Of a stretch of 64,000 nt of DNA, positions 1 through 12,300 are shown piece by piece. Each line of letters starts with the position of its first letter. Within the stretch, counting starts at the first letter, position 1. A model generated the notes under the pieces. The model was given only the letters and a program-made list of their open reading frames with translations. It did not search any database and was not told where the DNA came from. Location: the NCBI GenBank assembly GCA_964036045.1, contig OZ038390.1:39000025-39064024 (forward strand), read 5' to 3'. Origin of the DNA: Eutreptiella sp. 'Long Island Sound 2002'. Lineage: Eukaryota; Euglenozoa; Euglenophyceae; Eutreptiales; Eutreptiaceae. The translations under genes were made by a program, and so were the position numbers.

Positions 1-471
1 TTGACAAAGATGTCTTCACTGCAGACCGGCTTATGAGAAGCGTGTTTCAGATGAGCACAACAGCCACTTGTCAGAGATAAGCCTGTTAACAGGCGATGCC
101 AGTCCGTACAGTGCAGAACATTGACTTATCACAGCGGGACTGCGCAAGAAGTAGGCACAGGACACTCATTCATGGCACAATTAGCACGAGCCCATGTCGC
201 AACCAAAACAGCCGGTCTGTTGGCTGGACAGTAAACACCGGCGGCATCCATTTGCATACTCAGCTGACCCTTCTCCAGTGCACAGCTACGCAGCTGACTT
301 TTCTCCGGTGCACAGCTGCGGAAAAAATTGTGTGCAAAAAGGGGGGGCAGCCAGCAAAAAGGCCTTGGACCCAAAACCCCAAGAGGCCTTTTTTTCAAAG
401 GGGGGGGGGTGCACAAACCCGGTGTCCAAGTCCTGAGAAACCGACCCCCCCCTGACCTCTACCCTTTTCAG
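1..471. other. No gene recognised
   Basis: Short open frames occur on both strands but none resembles a known protein. The stretch contains G and C homopolymer tracts near 341-347, 400-410 and 444-452. A good splice acceptor (TTTTCAG) ends at 471 and probably opens the RNase H exon that follows. Confidence 0.4.
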
Positions 472-2057
472 CAGGTCTCCCCAGAACAGGTCACGAGGCC
501 CTCCCACATGCACAAGAAATCTGCCAATTGAACAGCCATGGGCTCCTGCTTTCACCCGCCTCGATTAGGTCTGCCCAGACGTTCAAATTGTTGCAATGCG
601 CAGGCACTGTACTTAAGCCCCTCCCCCCCCCCCCCAAAGACCACCCTTTCGTTTTTCCCATCATCGACCAATGCTTCCCCCCTTATGTCGTTGGTGGGAA
701 GCACATATCATCGGTGGCGGAACTGATTGAACACCACCCTGCAGAGTCTCTGCATCTCCTTCCTGGACAATTGGGCTGGGCGGCGATAGAGGCCAACTGG
801 GCCATCCGCTGTAAAGCCGCAAAAGAGCACAATTCTTTTCGCTCGACATCCTACTTCTTAAAAGTCTACGGACAATTGCTGCACAGGTGGCAGCAATCCA
901 AAGCACATGGAATCCGCCCAGAACAATTGTCCGCCTTCCTGGATCTGCTCATGTCTCTCCGGCGGGGGGATTCAGCGGACAGACCGCAGCTTGAGCCAAC
1001 CCCCCCCACACCGCCCCCCACCAAAGCACAGCTGCGTGCCAAACGCAGACTCGAACGCAAGATGCGCTCACTACACAAACTGATTGCTCACCTTGACAGC
1101 CTTGAAGACCAGGGATATATGTTGGTCTTTACAGATGGCTCATCAGAGCGCTTCGAGGGGCTTGGTTATGTGGGGGGCTATGGGGTCTTTTCAACCCTCC
1201 CAGTCTCGCTGTCTGCCCCAGTGCCGCTGCACATGAAACAAACTATTAACGCGGCAGAACTCCTGGCGGCACTGCAGGCCCTACGGCTGCATGCCGATGA
1301 GCCTAAGATTGCCATCTGCACGGATTCTGAGTATGTCCTTAAAGGGGCGCAGGGAGCGGCGCGCCGGTGGCAGGCGAGAGGTTGGGTGGGATCGGCGGGA
1401 CCTGTGTCAAATATCCCTCTCTGGAAAGAGCTACTGCAGCTTTTGGATTCCACTTTTCAAGATATTCTGTGGGTGAAAGTTCCCTCCCACGTGAATGTGG
1501 AAGGTAACGAGCAGGCCGACACCCTGGCTAACAATGGTAGACTCAGCAACCCCCTGTACCCAGCTCGGAAGACCCCCAGGGTCCAAGCGGCAGGGCAACG
1601 CGCCAAACGGGCACGCCAGGTAGCGGCTCGGAGTCCCCCCCCCCGGGGTGTGTCCCCCCCGCGCCCAATCGTACTGAATTTTGAGCAGTGTATTGCTTCA
1701 CCAGGACCAAGAGAGGAAACCCCGGATGTCCCTTCGGATCAGGGGCATGAGAGTGATGTGTGGCTGCAATTGGGTTTAGTTGAGATGCCAGACAGCCCGA
1801 GGAGCGAGGAGTCTACGCACAGCCACCTGTCGAGTGTTCCCACAGTCACCAATCACTCGGAAGGGCCGGGGACCCCCACAACCCCATTTTGTGACAGGAT
1901 CACGCATACAAGGGGGGGGAGGCGCAGCCCTTCAACGTCCTGCAGCGAGCACGGATCCACAGAGACCCAAACCCCCCCACCGGCGCCTGACACCGCATAC
2001 AACGGGGACGGGAATCGGAGCCCCTCGACCTCATGCAGTGAACGGGGTTTTTCCTAG
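472..2057 (+). CDS. RNase H domain protein, probably retroelement-derived exon
   Basis: The frame is open from the acceptor ending at 471 to a TAG at 2055-2057. There is no in-frame ATG before 951, so this is most likely an internal or last exon whose start lies elsewhere. Counting residues from codon 528, the RNase HI core spans roughly residues 197-340. It holds all four carboxylates expected of the family: D203 in FTDGSS, E244 in INAAELLA, D266 in CTDSEYV and D331 in EGNEQAD. The accessory His321 (PSHVN) is also present. The N-terminal ~140 residues include an unrecognised region (LLPGQLGWAAIEANWAIR). The C-terminal ~150 residues are a Ser/Pro-rich low-complexity tail with the motif RRSPSTSCSE/NRSPSTSCSE used twice. 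A stand-alone RNase H with disordered flanks is common among domesticated or decayed retroelement ORFs. No reverse transcriptase is visible nearby. An active host RNase H is possible because the catalytic set is intact. Confidence 0.75.
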
Positions 2058-4263
2058 GGCACTTTGCTTTTGGGTTGTTGTGACGCTGGGCACCATACTT
2101 GGTTTTGTTCATTGTGATGCCCTATTTGTTCTAACACGACAGGTGCCCTATGTGTTTGGCGCTGGCACACGAAGGTTATATGTTATGCTATCAGGCTTGG
2201 CAGCTGCCGCCTGCTCCCAGTGTGCACCCGCTTCCAGGAAGCGGCATGTCGGATGCTCGTGTACATATCAGGCTGTGTCTTAACGACTGGATGTAGCATA
2301 GCAGTTGATTGTGGACAACACCTGGAACATTGGCTGGAATTGCCTGGGCGGGGGCATCCAGTATCTGTGACCGACCATGATTGAGCCAAAGACCACCCGG
2401 CAGCTGAATGGACAATAACCGACGGCGGTTGATGTCAACCTGCAAATCCCTGCAGCTGTCGCATTTGACCGCTACCTGCGAAAATGACGGATCTGGGATG
2501 TGCCACGCAGCCACATTGGACTTTCTACGACAGGCATGAGACATTTCCCCCAAATTCAACTGCAGGATTACAATAGCCGGGGAGTGCAAGGGCCTGGGGA
2601 ATGTTACGGCAAGAGCATTGGGGTGATCCAACACCCCAGATCATAGAATGACGGGTCTCCACATCCGCAATTTCATACGGACCGATTTCAAAAAGTCCAG
2701 GCCACGGGGGGCGCCCAGCCACAACCCCTACACCGACCCCCTCCCCCTCTTCCCCTGATGGTCCGAAATATTTGTGTGGTTTCATTGATGTGATGTTTGG
2801 TGCCACAGGCCCCGGAAGATTTTTGGATTCCACGCCATACTACAAAGATGTTCCAAGAGGCCAACCTAACGAAGGAAAATTCACATTCATAGAACTTGAT
2901 GCAGACTTTTCGTCGGGTCTCGGAATCGTTTATTTCCCTACCTTGGGGACCACCCACACTTATGTATACTCAACAATGCTTGAAATTTTATGCCAAAGCC
3001 CCCCCCCACCCCACCCCACCCCCCCTCTGGCCCAACAGTTCTTTTTGGGGGGGGGTTGGTGAAAGGACTGCAACATGATTGATGCCACCAGATTTCCTCG
3101 CGTGTTTTGGGGATCAGGTATGTGCACAGGGCACCATTCATGGAAGGCGGCGGGTGTTGGGGGAGTGGTATTCGGTCCCCCACAGTGCCAGGAGTCTGCC
3201 ATTGCCACTGGGCCCAAGGCCAACTCTGGGCCTGCACAGCCCCCAGTAAATTGCTTGCTCTTCTGTCCCCCGTGTGCACGTAAGGCACTTGCGACGCTTG
3301 AGTGATCACTGTTCCATCATCTTTTTGCATGGCCCATTGACGCCAGCATCCTGTGAACTCCCCAAAAGTGTCACGCTTTAATATCCAGCGCCCCCCCCTT
3401 CCCCCCTGGAGTGGCGAGACCCAGCCACGTCCGTGCGCGAAGCCCGGTCGGGTGAGAGGCCTGTGGATCCTCCTCCTCATGCCCCGTCCGGGGCAGTCCG
3501 GGAGTGGTTTGTTCGACTAAGAGGCTGCCTCCTGCGCAGTGCAGGCGCGTGTTGCGATTCAAGCCCGGTGGGCAGAACGAAGGTACGCATGAATGTTGCC
3601 CAAAACTGGTCTTAGGGCACTGAGCATCAGGAGTGGGTGGCCAATTGTTGGGTTTGGGTATAAGTTACAAAGTTGGGGTCCAGGAGCTCATTGTGTGTGA
3701 TGCGTTTGTGGGCTGCAGGCCACCGCATCCCCGCCTGAAAAGCGGGTGTAGTACATCGGTAAATGATACGTCATATCAAGTGCGCGGTGCGATCGAGGCA
3801 CCCTCCAACAGTAGCCACAAGGCTGTTTGAACCAGTTGCCATGCTGCGATGCGCTGCACCGGTGTCACTCTATGGTCTAGTGGCCCAAAGTCTGTACGGG
3901 GGACCCTCAGCGGATCACAACTGACCATTCCGCCTCCAGAACCCCCTTCCCCCAGGGCCGACGGGGAGGGGGATGAGGCACCATGCCTCTGACCCAACCA
4001 GCCCACGCAACATTCGATGGCCAGATGGCGAACTCAAGGCAACATTCGGAACTGGTCGGCGATGACCAGATGCCTGTGACACGGGGGTATACGGTGGCTA
4101 AGTATCCGACGCTTCATTCCCCTGGGGCCTCTGTGTTTGACGGGCGTGTGCTTGTGTCACCGCAGGTTTTGTCTTGTCTACCGTCGGCCGCACGGACTGG
4201 GCCTCGGCCACGACGGGGTGCTGTTCCTCCTTGAGTCTGCCCCCCACGTCTTCCGGTGTGCAC
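2058..4263. other. Intergenic; one unassigned open stretch
   Basis: No gene is supported. The plus-strand frame at about 2772-2990 reads like protein (MCGFIDVMFGATGPGRFLDS at its start), but it lacks convincing splice sites and a homologue I recognise. A poly-C/poly-G pair lies at 3000-3060. The 100 bp before 4264 could contain an upstream exon of the next gene (a CAG acceptor ends near 4165). Confidence 0.3.
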
Positions 4264-7200
4264 ATGTCCCGCATCCCAACCATCGCCGGGCGGCCCCTCC
4301 TGAAGCCCGACACTGACCTCCCCAAGTTCACGGACTGGGCCATCACTCACTACTCCGGCGAGTTCTGCGTGGCCGCCGACTTCGACCCGGCGTTCGTGGC
4401 CGCGCTGTGGTACGAGGGCTACCTCACGATCGCCTCCCGGTACACAGGGCAGGTGCGCCCCTCTGCCCCCCCCCCAATGGCCTCGCCTCCAGACCCAAGG
4501 CCATGTCTCTCCGATGTGCCCGACGTGGACGACAATGCCCCCGACCTGCGCACGGCCCTTGTGCAATGACCGGTTTGCGCAGCGGCCACCCTCTTGCACT
4601 GCGCTTTTCGGACCAAAGGTCTGAAATGGTCTTCAGGGACATTCCGTCAATCAGCAGCGACAATTGAGCCCCCTCTTGGGCAACCGGCGCTTTTTGTGAC
4701 GCAGCTTTTCCCCCTGAGTGGACGGGTGTGGGGCAAAGTCCCCTCCAAGAGGGTTGTGAGATCAAGGGCAGGCGCGAGCCCGAGGTATGAAATTGGATGT
4801 TTAGCCTCGTGGGAAATCATCAACAGGGGTCCGCAAAGTGTCCCCAAGGATGTGTTTCCCACACCTGATGCCACTTTGTAGGGAGGGTGGGGGTGGGGTG
4901 GGGGGGTCGGAACTTGGATCCCCCCCCCACGATTTTTTGACCCCAAAGTCACATTTTTTTCTCTGCAATCACCGCTCCACTGGTTGTTAGATCAAATCCA
5001 CGTGGGCCCGCGTGTCTTTGGTAAACTTCGCATAACCCCCCATTTTGGGGGCCCATTTGTGTACCTTAGCCAAAGGGGTTGTAGTATGGGTTTACCCCGT
5101 TGTGAAATTCGTATTTTGTCCAACGAAAGTATCCCCCAATGCGTTATTTTTGGGGGGGGGGGTAATGGAGATAAGGATAACGACCCCCCCTCCCTTCGGG
5201 GGATCGAAAATTGTTTCGAATTTGGCGCATTTGAGCAACAAAAATTTTGGCAAGTCCCAACTTTGTGGGGCTTGCTTCGGCCGTGTGGGATGAGCGCTCA
5301 TGCACGTCGTGCAGTTGTTGGGCCATTTCGTTAAGACAACCGCAGAAAGCGTTGTTGGCGGCCCCAGTGACCCTGTAGTATCCCCCTCGGGGGGCGATTG
5401 GGTATGCCGTGGCACTGCATTCCGGGGAGGATGCAAAAGGACATGTTTTGCAGCCCTCATTAGGGCCGGCCACGGCCCGGTCACAAGACGCGGAAAATGG
5501 GCGTTTCTGTTAAGACAAGTGCCAAAACGGTTTTTCGCGGCCGCAGTGACCTTGTGCCCCCCCCCCCCCCCCTTTGAGGGATGGGGTAGGCTGAAGGGGG
5601 GAACCCCATCCCCCTCCGTCAAGTGCATCCCTAGCCCCATCCCCGGCATCCATGGCCCCTCTCACCCCTCACCACTCTGCAGGTCCTGCTCCTACCAAAG
5701 CTGCACGTGCAGCGCTGCGTGCTCTACTTCTCCGACCTCCGCCTCCACCGCAGCGCCAAGAAGAAGGCAAAGCACTTCCACTTGTCCGTGGACATGTGCT
5801 TCGATGACGTCGTGAATGGCTGCATCCGGCAGCACGGCCAGAACTGGCTGTATCCCCCGATGGTCAAGACGCTCAAGCACATCCATCAGAGCCCCAGCGC
5901 GCGCGGCGTCCGTGTGCACTCCTTCGAGATCTGGGAGGAGGAGGACCTGGTGGGCGGGGAGCTGGGGTACTCCGTTGGGGCCTGCTACACAAGCCTCACG
6001 GGGTTCTGCACCGTCGACTCGGCAGGTCGTTACCCCCTCCTACCGCCTGCCAAACCCCTGACCCCCACCACCGGCACAAGCTCTACTCTACGGTCTGCCC
6101 TCTGCATATGCGCTCTGCTGTCAGGCCGGGCCCGATATTGGGACTTGCTGTGTTCCTCCCGTCCTTCATGACTCCTCTCCCTGCCTCTTCTCTTGCCCTT
6201 AAAACCTGTTTGTCAGTGGTCTCGACACCTGAATCCCTGGCAGGGTTTTTGCTTGGAAGGGGGAAGGGGGTGTCGCACATCCGTGTCAGGCGTAAGTCGC
6301 TTACATTTTTTTCATTTTGGCGTAAATCGCTTCTTTTGTTTTTTTGTAAGTCGAGCATGGAAAAAAAATGAAAATGTATGGCACACGACTTACGCTTTTA
6401 TTGTGACGCGACCTACGCCTAAAAAAAACAAACGCGATTTACGCGTTTTACAAAATCCTCATCCACACACCCCGCTTCTGACCGGGATTGTTCATTCTGC
6501 TGTAGCCGCTCTGAAGTGCCCAGTGCCCTCCCTCGTCGGGCGAACCGACTTTCCAACCTCCAGCGACTCAAGGACCTCCACCAGCTTGGGATAGTGGGAG
6601 GCAGTCATGGGTAGCAATGCGGCCATTCCCGGGATAAGCGCTTTAAAAGGTGCTGCGCAGCGCAAGTACCCCCTCGTTGTACTTCAGAGCTGAGGGACGT
6701 GAGCCCACTCCATCCCCCCTGACAGCCCCCCCCCCCCCCCAGCTCTTGCACACCCCTCCTTCTCTCCTGACCAGGAGGGGTAACAAAAACGCTAGAAATT
6801 GCAAAAGCATTTGTTGTGTCCAAAGATTGGCACACAATTAATCGCCAAGTTTTGAGCATTGGTACATATTTAATCGCACCAATCTTCGGGATACATGAAT
6901 CTCTGCCTGTCAGCCACCATTGCTTTCTCCATGAATGCTGTGCACCCCGGGGTCCCGGTATGCGCATTCCTGCCTTGTGAGAATCTGAGCATCCCGTGCA
7001 ATATGCTCTTGTTCCTTCCCAACGATTTCCTGCCAAGTGGGTCTGCATTTGGATAAAAACCACCCTCCAAAATATGGCACAGGAACCATCCAGCACTGCA
7101 GTCCTGAAAGCTCTGTTACCATCAGCAACCTTGGATGAGACAAAGGGGATGGTCTGAATTGGGACACAAGTACTAGCGTAGTTCTTAGGCATTGGGACAC

Positions 7201-7905
7201 ATTCCATAGCAGTATATTTTGCTGAATCGCATTTTTCTCGGGCAGTCTTTCACCCGCTGGTATCCCTTCTCCCTCTCATCCGCACCCCCCCCCCCTCTCT
7301 TTCCCAAAGGATTTCTCTTTCAAGTCTTTTTTGGCATTGCTTTGCGTCTCTGTCCTTTGCTTTCCACAGGAACAGTGCAGTGTCTGGCCACTGCTCGGGT
7401 CTTGGAGAACCTGGGGTACGCCATGTGGGATCTGGGCATGGGTATGGCCTACAAGTACGCGTTTGGCGCGCGGCTCGTCCCCCGGCAGCGCTTCATCTCT
7501 GAGCTGCGGGCCCTCCGAGACAACCCCAATCGCTTAGTCTTGGAGCGCACCCCATGCGCGGACTTGTTGCAGTCATCAGGATCGGCCCCGAGCACCACCG
7601 GCGGGTCCCATCCTGCAGCCCCCGGCCCGGCAGCCGCCCGTCCACCCACCGGCCCCGGTCCCGGTCCCGGTCCCGGTGTCACCACGGATCCCTCCGCCGT
7701 GACGCCCATCAGCAAGAACCAGCTGAAGAAGCAGGCCAAGCTGCAGAAACGCGAGATGCACAAGGCCCAGAAGCGGCAGCAGCGGGAGGGTCAGGGATCG
7801 GCGGCCTCGGCCACGCCCATGGACGTCACCTCAAACGGTCACCCAATGGGCGATCAGGAGCAGCTGGAGGAGGGGGAGGTTGTGATGGGGTGCAGCGCAG
7901 ATTGA
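4264..7905 (+). CDS. aat-like: Leucyl/phenylalanyl-tRNA-protein transferase (Aat family), three exons
   Basis: The exons are 4264-4452, 5683-6025 and 7370-7905. They join in phases 0 and 1 to give 355 codons plus TGA. The enzyme family transfers Leu or Phe from aminoacyl-tRNA to proteins with N-terminal Arg/Lys, creating a primary N-degron. Family signatures run in order. First comes the N-terminal FDPAFVAALWYEGYLTIA block (residues ~40-57). Then follow the basic LRLHRSAKKKAKHF segment, SVDMCFDDVVNGC, WLYPPMVKTLKHIH, VHSFEIWEEEDLVGGELGY, and the distal TVQCLATARVLENLGYAMWD and PRQRFISELR blocks. The order matches bacterial Aat, which is about 230 aa. Here a C-terminal extension of ~110 residues adds a PG repeat and a highly basic, probably coiled segment (SKNQLKKQAKLQKREMHKAQ). 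The ATG at 4264 is the first in frame, although an upstream exon is possible. No transit peptide is evident from this start. The intron 1 donor is CAG|GTGCGC and the intron 2 donor is GCAG|GTCGTT; both acceptors are CAG. Confidence 0.85.
6289..6447. repeat. Dyad-symmetric cluster of CGTAAGTCG-like motifs in aat intron 2
   Basis: Three forward copies of a CGTAARTCG motif (6291-6300, 6321-6330, 6346-6354) are followed by three reverse-complement copies (6386-6395, 6408-6419, 6434-6445). A T-rich left arm faces an A-rich right arm. The whole could fold as a hairpin about 160 nt long. It may be a foldback element or a small non-autonomous transposon. Confidence 0.55.
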
Positions 7906-10435
7906 GAGGGAGCTTGGGCCCAGAGTTGGGTTTGTTATGCAGCGCTGAGAGCAGCGGACCAATGTGTGATGCTGGTGGCGGAGCAAGGGTGGGTCGTTGT
8001 GGGTAATGGGGTGGGCCCTGGGACGTGGTCACAAAGCGCTGGACGCCGTCACATCCGGGGATATGGGGAGCGCATGGGGTGGCCGAGGCGGGGAGGCAAC
8101 GCGGCCAGACAACGCGGACCTCATACGCTGCGGGGATCGCTTGATGCGGTGCGCGCGCGACGCAACCCTCAGGGCATTTGGTGTGACCCCTGGCAGCGGT
8201 GCAAAGGGTGCGGCGGGAAGTGTGCACGGGTGGAAAATCGTCCGGGCCGTTCCCGCGACCACCACCTCCGCAGGCGCTCCCCGTCGGCTCACGTCCGTGG
8301 GTGGAGGGATTGTTGGAAGACATGAGGCGCGATGACCGGTCTGCCCCGAGCAACGACGCAGCTTGCTCGCGTGATCTGGGGGGGGGGGGGAGTGTACGTC
8401 AGAATGTTCCTGCGGGTCTGATTTCAATGCAGATGTCAGTCGTTCAATGCTCGGGTTCCCCTCCCGCGTGCGCACGGTGCGGCCTTGTCCAAGTCTCGGT
8501 GGGCGCACACACCGTCTCGACCGGGTGGAGTGTTGGGGGAGGGGCGGGTTTGGGTGTCGGGTTCGGGTGTTGCTGGGTTTGGGGGTTTCGGTGCCCAACG
8601 TGCAGCAGATCCGGCAGGTTTCGGTCGTGGTATTGCCTGGGACAAGCGGGAGGGTGAGGAGACCCGACACACCTGTCCCGCACCCCCCTCCGCACTAATG
8701 CGGCTGAAATGCAGGGGCGAGCGGCACCATCGGTGGGGCATGCGCCAGAGAAAGGTGACATGAAGACTGACCATGAGCCAGGGCCACGACGCAGGGCTGA
8801 CCTGTGCAGATCTGACCCGGTGCGCAGGAGGGAGGACGGTGAAGGGAAGTGGGTTCGGTCGGGGGCGCCGGTTGTTTGGCGGCCATGTGCTCGGCTGCTG
8901 CAGAGCAGAACAGCCATCCTCGGCTGTTGGGCCTCCGCAGTCTGCGCTCCCACTGAATTGCCTGATGGCGTTCGACACAACACTGCGTTTTGGTGGATTC
9001 AAAGGGACTTAAGATCGTGTACACGATCGGTTTGCGGGCGTTCCCGCACAGTACACATCCCGCTGCACTGCAGGTATTTACCTCCGCCCCTCCCCCGTTC
9101 AAGCTACGGGTTTGTCGAAGCTGCAGTGAGCGCAGGGACCATATCAATTTGGTACCTGATTTAATTCGCTACCAATTTGCTGCAACCGCCCAAGACAAGG
9201 GGTTGGGCTCAATATGTCACATTTGTGGGCCGAGGGACATCTGAGTTGTTCATGTTTGCCCAAGGGGTGCCCACAAATGTTTATTTGAGGGGCCTTGGGC
9301 ATTATCGTGACCCTTTGCTTGCGCCAGTGCAACAGCCCCCCTTGCCATGTGCTGTGTGCAACCTACGGCCTTGTCTAAGTCACAGGAGGCGTAGGGACCG
9401 GATTAATTTGGGACTTTTCCGTAGCTTGGACAAGGGGAGGGCACCATCCCCTGAATTTGGGGCCAGGGGCTGCGTCGTGTCATGGTGTTGCTCTACGGTA
9501 GCAGTGCAGGCGGTCCAAATGCCGCCGTTGCAGCAGCCGGCCCGGCCCGCCTTCGCTGGTCCAGTGCTGATGTTACGGGGGTTGTCCGGGGCACAGGCCA
9601 GGCCTCCGCATCTTCTCAGAGTGCCCTTAGCTCTCCCCGCCACACCCAAAGCACCCGACACTCGTGCGTCCGCTTGCACACACAGACACGGGTGTGTGTC
9701 GCGTTATGCAAATCCTGTGCTTTTCTCTTTGCAGCACTCCAATCGCCGCTAACCGCCTTCTTTGTTCGGGGAACGGGGACAAGGTTTGATGGAATGTGGG
9801 ATACGGTCGTGGCCGCAAACATCCAAAGGGTCTTGTGCAATTTCCCCCCGCCTTTTTAGCGAAGTCTGTTGACCGCAATTCCTCCCCTCCCCTCCCCATA
9901 CAGTGCCCCCCCAGAACGGACGTTGACCTGTAAGCGGGTCATGCAAAGGACGCACCACTGGACACCGGTTGTACTCCACACCTCCACCAGCCTTCATGGA
10001 CCCTCACCCCCCTCTTGCGAGGTCCCATGCGAGGTCCCCTGCCCAAACCATGTTCCTGCCTTTTGCGCAGCCGGTTCAACCGGTGCTGCAGCTACTCACC
10101 GGTGCATCACCCCTAACCTTGCCTCTGTGGGCACCAGCCCTGGCAAATCAAACGGACGCATTGTGTCGCGACCACGGCCGACTTGCTGAACACTGCTGAC
10201 GGTTTTGTCGCGTTTCAGACTGTAAATACGGGCACCCTTTGCTGTCATTATTGCTTCAATCCCCACCTGGTGGCCAAGACATCAGGCGTGTGCGAACCTC
10301 ATGATGCATGGGCTTGGGACACTCAGCTCAAGAGTTGAGCACTCAAATGCACAGTCCTTCCCGTTGATTCAATCCTGACCAACATCCGTTCCTGTGTCCT
10401 GCCTATCTCTGCATTGAGCATCCGTCATCCTCCTC

Positions 10436-10560
10436 ACAGGGCATGCATTGGGCACACACAGGGCACACAGCGTGTACACAGGGCATGCACAGGGCACACA
10501 ATGTGTACCCAGGGCACGCACAGGGCATGCACAAGTGCATGCACAGGGCATAGATTGGGC
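10436..10560. repeat. Degenerate GGGCACAC/GGGCATGCACA tandem repeat
   Basis: Short units of the type CAGGGCACACA and CAGGGCATGCACA alternate for about 120 bp. This is simple-sequence DNA and no coding role is suggested. Confidence 0.6.
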
Positions 10561-11899
10561 ATAACCCCCCACTCTCCATGAAGTAGCTGCCCTTCATTTT
10601 CCCTTTGGGTGGGTTGAGGACATCGGCACCGTTACCTTTAATTCTGGGGGAATTAAGGGGGAACTGTGAGGTTATCCTGTATTTCTCCTGTGTTCTCCTG
10701 TGTTTCTCACCATTGTAATACCCCTTCCTCCTTGTGCCAAGTACCCCGACTTCCCTACAGAGCACACAACATAAGTCCAAATCTGTGAATTCGCTTTGCA
10801 CAACAAATATGACATGTGTTGTGCCTAACAAATAGTTTTGTCCGCCGAGTTTCGCGGCACTGTTTCTGCGGTGTTCGGCAAGGGTCAATTTTTACCAAGA
10901 TTGGTCATGAAATTCGTTTTCTCAGATTTTTCTGAGCCGATTTCAGAAATCGACCAGATGCCCAAAGTGGGACTAAGCACTTCCCAGGTTGGATGGTGGC
11001 ATCCACCAGGGGAGCGACAACACTGCTCTGACATGCATGAAATTGGGGCTTGGTCATTGGTGAAATCTTGACCTTTCTAGGCATCGATCATACACCACTA
11101 TCATCACCACATGGGGAAGCTCCGACCGCGTGGGCTATGGCAATGTTACTGGTAGACTGCATGCACTGCACAATTGGGGAAAGCACCTAACGCGACCGTG
11201 TGCGCAGCCCGGAGATTTAGCCGTCTGGCCCAACCAAGCACATGTAGATTGATTGGTGGCTAGGCCCGAAGAGCGAGAATTACCCTCCACTCTTGGGACA
11301 AGGGAAGGGAAAATCGACAATCCAGCAGAGACCCCAAACTAGGGTGGTGGTTGCTCCCAAGGGGCCATCTTATACCTTGGGAGGCGCCACATAAGGCAAG
11401 AAGATAGGGCAAGATATGAAGATATTCACGCGGGTCTTGTAGCCAAGGATTTGCTCTCCTTAGGGGGCATTTTGTGAAGGGGTAAAAGCCAATGCATTCC
11501 GCCCGGAGCGTGCTGCAAAGATACTCCCCCAGTGCACAATGCTGTGAGCTTCAAACATGTTGAGTGGTCCAAAAGGAGAAGAACAATGTTGAAGCCCCAT
11601 AGAGTCCCAAAGATTTATACATTGAGCTAGGGTTGCCCTTTTCATCGTTGTGCCAAACCGTTCATGCCTTTAGCTCCATAAAAGCACAATCCTCCGCACT
11701 TTTGTGGAAGGAAACTGCCAAACATTGCTGCACATGCATATCGGGATGTGCATGTGTGGAGCGCTTTGTAACCTGCTTGTGGACATGCATCGAATGGTCC
11801 ATGAAATGGCCATGCAACCCTTGCCTTCTCGATGAAAAGTGAAATGGCTACGTAACTCTTGCCATCCTCAGGAGAAATGCCCTGGCGATGTAACCTGTG

Positions 11900-12300
11900 C
11901 TCCGCCCGCAGCCTGCCCCACCCGCCCACCGCAGCGTCCGCCCGCAGCCCGCCCCACCCACCCGCCCATTGCCCACCCCACCCTCCCGCCTGCAGCCCAC
12001 CCCACCTGCCCGCCTGCAGCCCGCCCCACCCACCTGCCTGCAGTCCGCTCCACCCACCCGCCTGCAGCACGCTCCCCCCGCCCGCACGCAGCCCGCCCCA
12101 CCCGCCCGCCCGCCACCCGCCCCGCCCGCCCGCCACCCGCCCCGCCTGCCCGCAGCCCGCCCCACCCGCCCGCCCGCAGCCCGCCCCACCCGCCCGCCCG
12201 CAACCCGCCTCAGCCACCCACCCGCAGCCCGCCCCACCCGCCCTCCCACAGCCCGGCCCACCCGCCCGCCTGCCTGCAGCCCGCCCCACCCACCCGCCGC
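11900..12300. repeat. CCCGCCC(A/G)CCCGC minisatellite
   Basis: About 400 bp of C-rich, G-poor plus strand is built from degenerate units such as CAGCCCGCCCCACCCGCCCGC. All frames are open because the unit contains no stop. The translations are Pro/Ala/Arg low complexity and are not evidence for a gene. Confidence 0.8.
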
